From Candidatus Thioglobus sp. (GTDB taxonomy: Bacteria > Pseudomonadota > Gammaproteobacteria > PS1 > Thioglobaceae): DNA of 9,789 nucleotides. Below, piece by piece: positions 5,588 to 9,789 of the stretch (position 1 is the first letter of the stretch; every line of letters starts with the position of its first letter). The stretch is from assembly GCA_003978285.1 (NCBI GenBank), contig QOAB01000107.1, positions 1-9,789 of the forward strand, in the 5' to 3' direction. The translations under genes were made by a program, and so were the position numbers. The notes under the pieces were generated by a model. It was not told where the DNA came from, did not search any database, and saw only the letters and a list, made by a program, of their open reading frames with translations.

Positions 5588-6468
5588 ATTTTCAGTCAGG
5601 ATTTATTGCAGTCATCGGACGTCCTAATGTGGGCAAGTCAACACTCGTTAACGAGTTGATTGGGCAAAAGCTATCAATCACTTCGCATCGCCCTCAAACT
5701 ACACGTCATCGTATTCATGCGATTGATACGCGTGATAATTATCAAATGGTATTTGTGGATACACCAGGTATTCATATGGGCAACAAGAAAGCCATTAATT
5801 CTTATATGAATCGAGCAGCCAGTTCAAGTATCAAAGATGTAGATATGATTCTTTGGTTGGTTGAAACAGGTAAATGGACCAAAGAAGATGCGCGAGTACT
5901 AGAACACGTATCCCAAGTTGATGTGCCGGTTATTTTATGTATTAATAAAATTGACAAATTAAAGGCAGCGCACGAAGTACTACCATTCCTAGAAAAAATA
6001 GGACAAAAATATCAGCCGACAGATATGTTTCCGCTTTCAGCATTTAAAAAAAATGATACCAAGGCACTTAGAGAGCTAATTCTTAAATACTTGCCAGAAC
6101 AAGAAATGATTTTTGATCCAGACTTTATTACCGATCGTTCTGAAAAATTTATTGTGGCTGAGTTTATTCGTGAAAAGCTAATGCGTCATTTAGAAGATGA
6201 GTTACCTTACGATATAACCGTTGAGATTGAGCAGTATGAGTTGGACGGAAAAATGCAAAGAATTTCAGCTAGGATATTGGTTGATAAAGCTTCGCAAAAA
6301 AATATTGTGATTGGCAACAAGGGTGAGATGCTTAAAGTGATTGGCACGGAGGCGCGCAAAAGTATTGAGGGTTTTTTGGATAGGAAAGTCTTTCTTAAGT
6401 TATGGGTTAAGGTTTCAACTGGTTGGTCGGATGATAAGCGGGCACTTGCTTCGCTGGGTTATGACTAA
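5584..6468 (+). CDS. era: GTPase Era
   Basis: Era is an essential GTPase that binds the 3' end of 16S rRNA and helps 30S assembly, linked to growth and cell division. The 294-residue product is full length. The G domain shows GRPNVGKS (12-19, P-loop), the switch I region PQTTRHRI (37-44), DTPG (59-62), NKID (121-124) and SAF (152-154). The C-terminal type II KH domain has the sequence IVIGNKGEMLKVIG (241-254), the RNA-binding helix-turn-helix, after VTVEIEQ-like strands near 212-217. It begins inside the rnc stop (ATGA) and its TAA lies within the first codons of recO, so rnc, era and recO are translationally coupled. The rnc-era pair is among the most conserved in Gammaproteobacteria, and both gene products act on 16S rRNA maturation. 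Confidence 0.98.
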   Translation: MNFQSGFIAVIGRPNVGKSTLVNELIGQKLSITSHRPQTTRHRIHAIDTRDNYQMVFVDTPGIHMGNKKAINSYMNRAASSSIKDVDMILWLVETGKWTKEDARVLEHVSQVDVPVILCINKIDKLKAAHEVLPFLEKIGQKYQPTDMFPLSAFKKNDTKALRELILKYLPEQEMIFDPDFITDRSEKFIVAEFIREKLMRHLEDELPYDITVEIEQYELDGKMQRISARILVDKASQKNIVIGNKGEMLKVIGTEARKSIEGFLDRKVFLKLWVKVSTGWSDDKRALASLGYD

Positions 6469-7153
6469 AGTAGACCTTGCATCGGCTTTTTTGATTCATC
6501 GAAGAGCTTATAGGGACAACTCATTATTATTAGATTTCTTGACCCTAGGGCATGGCAAGATTCGCTTAATTGGTAGAGGGGTTCGCCAAGCCAAAGCTAA
6601 TATTCAGATGTTTCAACATTTGCGTATCTCTTATGCAGGCAAGGGTGAGCTTAAAACCCTTACCCATTGGGAAGTGGATGATGCACCTAGACAAATCAAA
6701 GGTGAACCACTTATTTTGTGTATGTATGTGAATGAGCTAATTGCACGATTGATTCATGAGCACGATCCCCATCCTCAAATTTTTGAGCTGTATCAGCAGT
6801 TTGTGACTCAAATGAATGATTTGGATCAACCCCATCAGTATTGGTTATTGAGAATTTTTGAAAACAATCTCTTGTCAGAATTAGGTTACGGACTAGATTG
6901 TGTTAATGATCTTAATGGTGATGTGATTCAAATAGACAAAAATTATAACTACCAACCTCAGCTTGGATTTTCTCAGCAAGCCGATGGTAAAATATCGGGA
7001 AATTTATTAAATTTATTATTATCTGAGTGCTTAGACAAAATACCCAATGAACAACAATTAAAAGCCTGTCGTAATTTAAATCGACAGCGTTTGAATGTAT
7101 TGTTGGGCAATAAGCCGTTAAGAAGTCGCGAGTTATTTTTTACTAAAAATTGA
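6461..7153 (+). CDS. recO: DNA repair protein RecO
   Basis: RecO loads RecA onto SSB-coated single-stranded DNA with RecR in the RecFOR pathway and anneals complementary strands. The 230-residue product is close to the usual length (about 240). The N-terminal OB-fold, residues 1-75, includes AFLIHRRAYRDNSLLLDFLT and the conserved GKIRLIGRGVRQ (32-43). The helical C-terminal domain includes NELIARLI, LLRIFENNLLSELGYGLD and the closing KPLRSRELF. Cys residues do not form a zinc finger, as in other gammaproteobacterial RecO proteins. The same frame is open further upstream to 6341, but those residues lie within the era coding region and are not RecO-like. ATG 6461 gives MTKVDLASAFLIHRR, the normal family start, and overlaps era by 8 bases. 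Confidence 0.95.
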   Translation: MTKVDLASAFLIHRRAYRDNSLLLDFLTLGHGKIRLIGRGVRQAKANIQMFQHLRISYAGKGELKTLTHWEVDDAPRQIKGEPLILCMYVNELIARLIHEHDPHPQIFELYQQFVTQMNDLDQPHQYWLLRIFENNLLSELGYGLDCVNDLNGDVIQIDKNYNYQPQLGFSQQADGKISGNLLNLLLSECLDKIPNEQQLKACRNLNRQRLNVLLGNKPLRSRELFFTKN

Positions 7154-7161
7154 GTTAATTT

Positions 7162-7887
7162 ATGAGTATTTTTTTAGGCGTTAATATTGATCATATCGCC
7201 ACCATTAGAGAGGCCAGAGGCACAAACTACCCTTCACCCATTGAAGGGGCTTTGTTATGTGAAAAGTCTGGTGCTGACAGTATTACTTTGCATTTACGTG
7301 AAGATAGGCGACACATTCAAGATAGTGACGTTGAGATTTTGCGTGATCAGTTAACAACCAAGATGAATCTTGAAATGGCTGCTACGGATGAGATGGTGCT
7401 GATTGCTGCAAGAATCAAACCTCAAGATTGTTGCTTGGTGCCTGAAAAACGAGAAGAACTCACCACTGAAGGCGGGCTGGATGTTGCTGGACAAATCTCA
7501 AGAATGACAGATGTTTGTTCACAATTAGCTGAATCAAAAGTCATTGTATCGCTTTTTATTGATGCAAAAAAAGATCAAATTGATGCCGCTAAAGAATGTG
7601 GCGCACCTGTAATTGAGCTCCATACTGGCCATTATGCCGATGCTATGGGCGATGATCAAGAGGCCGAATTTGAGCGTATTAAAACCATGGCAACTTATGC
7701 ACATTCGATTGGTTTACAAGTTAATGCAGGGCATGGGCTAACCATGGAAAATACCACAGCAATCGCTGAGTTGCCTGAGATTATTGAGCTTAACATTGGT
7801 CATTCCATTATTGCCAGAGCGGTATTTATTGGACTTGAAGCGGCGACTCGTGAGATGAAAGACTTGATGCTGGGGGCTAGAATATGA
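7162..7887 (+). CDS. pdxJ: Pyridoxine 5'-phosphate synthase
   Basis: PdxJ condenses 1-deoxyxylulose 5-phosphate with 3-amino-2-oxopropyl phosphate to make pyridoxine 5'-phosphate, the ring-closing step of the DXP-dependent vitamin B6 route. The 241 residues match E. coli (243) throughout. Visible landmarks are [15 protein letters not shown] (6-20), HLREDRRHI (44-52) with catalytic His44, NLEMAA (69-74) with Glu71, [14 protein letters not shown] (92-105), IELHTGHYA (151-159), NAGHGL with His191 (188-193), and [12 protein letters not shown] (209-220) for phosphate binding. The start is 8 bases after the recO stop, with only a weak ribosome site (TTGAG). Its TGA overlaps the acpS ATG. The order recO-pdxJ-acpS is standard for Gammaproteobacteria and suggests a single operon from rnc onward. 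Confidence 0.98.
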   Translation: MSIFLGVNIDHIATIREARGTNYPSPIEGALLCEKSGADSITLHLREDRRHIQDSDVEILRDQLTTKMNLEMAATDEMVLIAARIKPQDCCLVPEKREELTTEGGLDVAGQISRMTDVCSQLAESKVIVSLFIDAKKDQIDAAKECGAPVIELHTGHYADAMGDDQEAEFERIKTMATYAHSIGLQVNAGHGLTMENTTAIAELPEIIELNIGHSIIARAVFIGLEAATREMKDLMLGARI

Positions 7888-8312
7888 TTTATGGCGTTGG
7901 TACTGATATTATTAACATTGAACGTGTTGCACACATTCTTTCAAAAAATAAAGACGGCTTTGTTAGGCGCGTACTGTCTGAGCATGAGCAGGCTTTATTT
8001 GCCAACAAAGGCGATAGTGCCTCCTATTGTGCTAAACGTTTTGCTGCAAAAGAGGCATTTGCAAAAGCATTGGGTACAGGCATCGGTAAGATTGTTAGTT
8101 TCCAAGATTTAACCGTTAGAAATAATGACGAAGGTAAGCCTTACTTTATCCCGAGTGAAAAGTTGCGTTTATTTTTACTTAATAAAAACATCAAGCATGC
8201 GCACTTAAGCTTGTCTGATGAAAAATACAATGCAGTGGCTTTTGTGGTGTTGGAGCTAGGTGTTGAGAATCAAAATAATTTGACTGAATCTGAATACAAT
8301 ACGACGTTTTAG
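7884..8312 (+). CDS. acpS: Holo-[acyl-carrier-protein] synthase
   Basis: AcpS transfers 4'-phosphopantetheine from coenzyme A to apo-ACP, which activates fatty acid synthesis. The N-terminal motif GVGTDII (4-10) gives the magnesium ligand Asp8, and the second motif [17 protein letters not shown] (51-67) gives the ligand Glu57. RVLSEHEQ (29-36), EGKPYF (83-88) and [18 protein letters not shown] (107-124) also match. The conserved domain ends near residue 125, as in E. coli (126 residues). A further 17-residue polar tail, rich in Asn, Glu and Thr, follows and has no counterpart that I recognise in typical AcpS. The start overlaps the pdxJ stop by ATGA. It is the last gene of the operon, and its stop is 3 bases from the stop of the convergent small gene; no terminator hairpin is seen. 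Confidence 0.96.
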   Translation: MIYGVGTDIINIERVAHILSKNKDGFVRRVLSEHEQALFANKGDSASYCAKRFAAKEAFAKALGTGIGKIVSFQDLTVRNNDEGKPYFIPSEKLRLFLLNKNIKHAHLSLSDEKYNAVAFVVLELGVENQNNLTESEYNTTF

Positions 8313-8315
8313 CTA

Positions 8316-8621
8316 TTAGTTAATGTATTGTCCGTAACCTGCTTTATACGCTTCACGCTTGGTGCCTATGCAGCCAAATTTTACAGCGGTTTGGTAACCA
8401 GAAATCGCCAACGTGTTTTGCTCTAGGACCGGTAAAGGCGTTTTATGCATATCAAATCTTTTTAAACCTTTGTTCATTTTCTTAACGCCAGTATGATTCA
8501 AGCCTGCACAATTTTCATTGTAGTACTTAACGGCACCAATCACCACTAACATTTCATTTGGCGATAATGCTTGCGCTGATAGCGTTGAGGTAAGTAGAGT
8601 AATGGCTAATATTTTTTTCAT
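8316..8621 (-). CDS. Small secreted protein of unknown function
   Basis: From ATG 8621 the product is 101 residues with a clear signal peptide: MKK, a hydrophobic core (ILAITLLTSTLS), and a likely AQA cleavage site after Ala18. The mature part of about 83 residues has two cysteines, Cys38 (NENCAGL) and Cys84 (KFGCIGT), which may form a disulfide in the periplasm, and is basic near the middle and C-terminus. I do not recognise the family. A longer reading from TTG 8657 or ATG 8630 is possible, but those residues spoil the signal peptide, and ATG 8630 overlaps the -10 box. The gene is preceded by a near-consensus promoter with a palindrome, lies downstream of ubiG on the same strand, and converges with acpS. 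Confidence 0.7.
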   Translation of the reverse strand: MKKILAITLLTSTLSAQALSPNEMLVVIGAVKYYNENCAGLNHTGVKKMNKGLKRFDMHKTPLPVLEQNTLAISGYQTAVKFGCIGTKREAYKAGYGQYIN

Positions 8622-8628
8622 ATTGTGC

Positions 8629-8657
8629 ATTATACTACAATCTATATTATAAATCAA
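8629..8657 (-). promoter_or_regulatory. Sigma70-type promoter of the small secreted protein gene
   Basis: Read on the minus strand, TTGATT (8657-8652) and TATAAT (8634-8629) are 17 bases apart, a near-consensus arrangement. Seven bases separate the -10 box from ATG 8621, so the expected start lies at or within a base or two of the start codon and predicts a leaderless or almost leaderless mRNA. Confidence 0.6.
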
Positions 8658-8669
8658 TAATATAGATTG
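8638..8669. repeat. Perfect 13-bp inverted repeat over the -35 region
   Basis: CAATCTATATTAT (8638-8650) and ATAATATAGATTG (8657-8669) are exact reverse complements around a six-base AAATCA loop. The palindrome covers the -35 box and most of the spacer of the promoter at 8629-8657, where a repressor would block polymerase. It lies 9 bases past the ubiG stop and could alternatively be an mRNA 3'-end hairpin, but no T-run follows on the minus strand. Confidence 0.7.
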
Positions 8670-8678
8670 GGCGCAAGG

Positions 8679-9377
8679 CTAATTGCTATAGTGACAAAGG
8701 TAGTTAACACTAACATCATCTTCAAGTTTATAGACTTTAGTGAAAGGATTGTAAGTCATTCCAATCATACCTTTTAGTGATAAATTTGAGTGTCTTGCCC
8801 ATTCATCCATTTCAGCAGGTTGGATGAATTTATCCCAGTCGTGTGTACCTTGAGGTAAAAGTTTGAGTATATATTCTGCACCAACAATAGCAAATAAGTA
8901 AGATTTTGGGTTGCGGTTAATGGTGGAGAAAAATACTTGACCACCGGGTTTGACCAGTTTGGCACAAGCTTTAATAATAGAGCTTGGATCGGGCACGTGT
9001 TCTAACATTTCTAAACAAGTGACCACATCAAATTTACCGGCATGTTTTTCGGCAAACTCTTCCACAGGAATTTTTTGATAATCTACATTAAGACCTGATT
9101 CAAGTAAGTGTAGTTTAGCCACTTCAAGGCCGGCTTCAGCCATATCAATGCCCGTAACTGTAGCGCCTTCGTTAGCCATAGACTCACTTAAGATACCACC
9201 GCCACAACCCACATCTAAAATAGATTTGTCTTTTAACGAGCCACCACAATGCTCTTTGATGTAGTTTAGACGCAGCGGATTGATATCATGTAATGGTTTG
9301 AACTCAGAGTTTTTATCCCACCAGCGAGAAGCCAGTGCGGCAAACTTATCAACCTCATCAAAATCTACATTACTCAT
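8679..9377 (-). CDS. ubiG: Ubiquinone biosynthesis O-methyltransferase
   Basis: UbiG carries out both O-methylations in ubiquinone synthesis (on the C5 and C6 hydroxyls of the ring, numbering varying by scheme), using S-adenosylmethionine. The 232-residue product is near the E. coli length (240). The N-terminal [19 protein letters not shown] (3-21) and [12 protein letters not shown] (26-37) are typical. The Rossmann-type methyltransferase fold shows motif [13 protein letters not shown] (54-65), the SAM ribose-binding acid in GIDM (76-79), EMLEHVPDP (123-131) and [11 protein letters not shown] (145-155). The C-terminal [21 protein letters not shown] and KFIQPAEM segments are UbiG-specific membrane-contact regions. 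Its ATG overlaps the stop of the peroxiredoxin gene, so the two are coupled. It indicates an organism with a ubiquinone-based respiratory chain. Confidence 0.97.
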   Translation of the reverse strand: MSNVDFDEVDKFAALASRWWDKNSEFKPLHDINPLRLNYIKEHCGGSLKDKSILDVGCGGGILSESMANEGATVTGIDMAEAGLEVAKLHLLESGLNVDYQKIPVEEFAEKHAGKFDVVTCLEMLEHVPDPSSIIKACAKLVKPGGQVFFSTINRNPKSYLFAIVGAEYILKLLPQGTHDWDKFIQPAEMDEWARHSNLSLKGMIGMTYNPFTKVYKLEDDVSVNYLCHYSN

Positions 9378-9789
9378 AGTGCTTGTACAGCTTCTAACAC
9401 TTCATCAACATGACCACCAACTGCAACCTTGTCCCAAGACTTTAAGATATCGCCATTAGGATTAATAATAAAAGTTGAGCGCACAATGCCCATCTTGTCT
9501 TCGCCATTTCTAGACTTTAACTGCCAAACACCAAATGCTTCGCATAGTGCACCATCTTCATCAGCAATCAATTCAAATGGAAATGATTGATTTGCCTTAA
9601 ATTTTTCATGGCTTGCCATATTGTCTTTTGATACACCATACACAACCGTGTTGGCATTGACGAATGCTTCGTGGTTATCTCTAAAATCTTGACCCTCAAG
9701 CGTACAACCTGATGTTGCATCTTTAGGATAGAAATATAGAACAATATTGCGTCCTTCTGCATCAGGAATGCTAACGCTTAAATTGCTTG
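9374..9789 (-). CDS. bcp: Peroxiredoxin, Bcp/PrxQ type, 5' partial
   Basis: The frame stays open to the right edge, so the N-terminus lies outside the window and 137 codons plus stop are seen. The product is a thioredoxin-fold thiol peroxidase of the Bcp/PrxQ class that reduces hydrogen and organic peroxides in the cytoplasm. The family active site [12 protein letters not shown] carries the peroxidatic Cys with the conserved Thr and Pro context, followed by [17 protein letters not shown] and [14 protein letters not shown]. The resolving Cys that E. coli Bcp has five residues after the peroxidatic Cys is Gln here (GCTLEGQ), and the alternative helix-3 position (+36) is Lys. The remaining Cys at +54 matches a residue that is not the resolver in E. 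coli. It may work as a one-Cys enzyme. Its TGA overlaps the ubiG start. Confidence 0.95.
   Translation of the reverse strand, partial: SNLSVSIPDAEGRNIVLYFYPKDATSGCTLEGQDFRDNHEAFVNANTVVYGVSKDNMASHEKFKANQSFPFELIADEDGALCEAFGVWQLKSRNGEDKMGIVRSTFIINPNGDILKSWDKVAVGGHVDEVLEAVQAL

Noticed and set aside
6341..6460. A longer recO reading starting at 6341
   Set aside because: Those 40 residues are the era 3' coding region read in another frame and do not resemble RecO; ATG 6461 gives the normal family N-terminus.
8296..8331. 7-bp inverted repeat ACAATAC/GTATTGT across the acpS and small-gene stop codons
   Set aside because: Short arms, a 22-base loop and no T-run; expected by chance in AT-rich DNA and not convincing as a two-way terminator.
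8622..8657. Longer N-terminus of the small secreted protein (TTG 8657 or ATG 8630)
   Set aside because: It would place extra polar residues before a textbook signal peptide, and ATG 8630 overlaps the -10 box.
1..9789. CRISPR array to go with the Cas6-like protein
   Set aside because: No repeated 25-40 base units with regular spacers were seen on reading the window; the only short tandem repeat is the 11-base GTACA motif at 730-771.

Overview
The window is AT-rich, densely packed chromosomal DNA that looks like a free-living or symbiotic gammaproteobacterium. The type is inferred from gene order and protein sequence: lgt-thyA, and rnc-era-recO-pdxJ-acpS, which is the classic gammaproteobacterial run except that lepB is missing in front of rnc, plus ubiG next to a Bcp-type peroxiredoxin. 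Low GC, short spacers and weak Shine-Dalgarno sequences would suit the SUP05/Thioglobus group of marine sulfur oxidisers, but that placement is an inference and was not tested.

Left part (1-1028): the 3' part of a CubicO/NylB-like serine hydrolase, then a 360-base region without a large gene. That region holds two hairpin-forming stretches, an array of four GTACA boxes spaced one helical turn apart, an extended -10 promoter, a possible 21-residue small ORF with a strong ribosome binding site, and tRNA-Arg(CCG). The tRNA ends only 12 bases before lgt.

Middle (1041-4848): lgt and thyA overlap by ATGA and end at a strong hairpin, followed by a small zinc-ribbon protein of the YjdM (PhnA) family. 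Facing it on the minus strand are a secreted tandem-thioredoxin protein and, upstream of that, an orphan Cas6/Cmx6-like protein. No CRISPR repeat or other cas gene is visible. This orphan is the most unusual gene in the window.

Right part (4922-8312): rnc, era, recO, pdxJ and acpS form one tightly spaced plus-strand operon. It joins RNA processing and ribosome assembly (RNase III, Era), recombination (RecO), pyridoxal phosphate synthesis (PdxJ) and carrier-protein activation (AcpS). The rnc and cas6-like genes diverge from a 73-base spacer containing a palindrome with a TATAAT on each strand.

End (8316-9789, minus strand): a peroxiredoxin (cut by the window end) overlaps ubiG, the ubiquinone O-methyltransferase. 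A small secreted protein of unknown function follows, behind a near-consensus promoter covered by a perfect 13-base inverted repeat. That promoter geometry predicts an almost leaderless mRNA.
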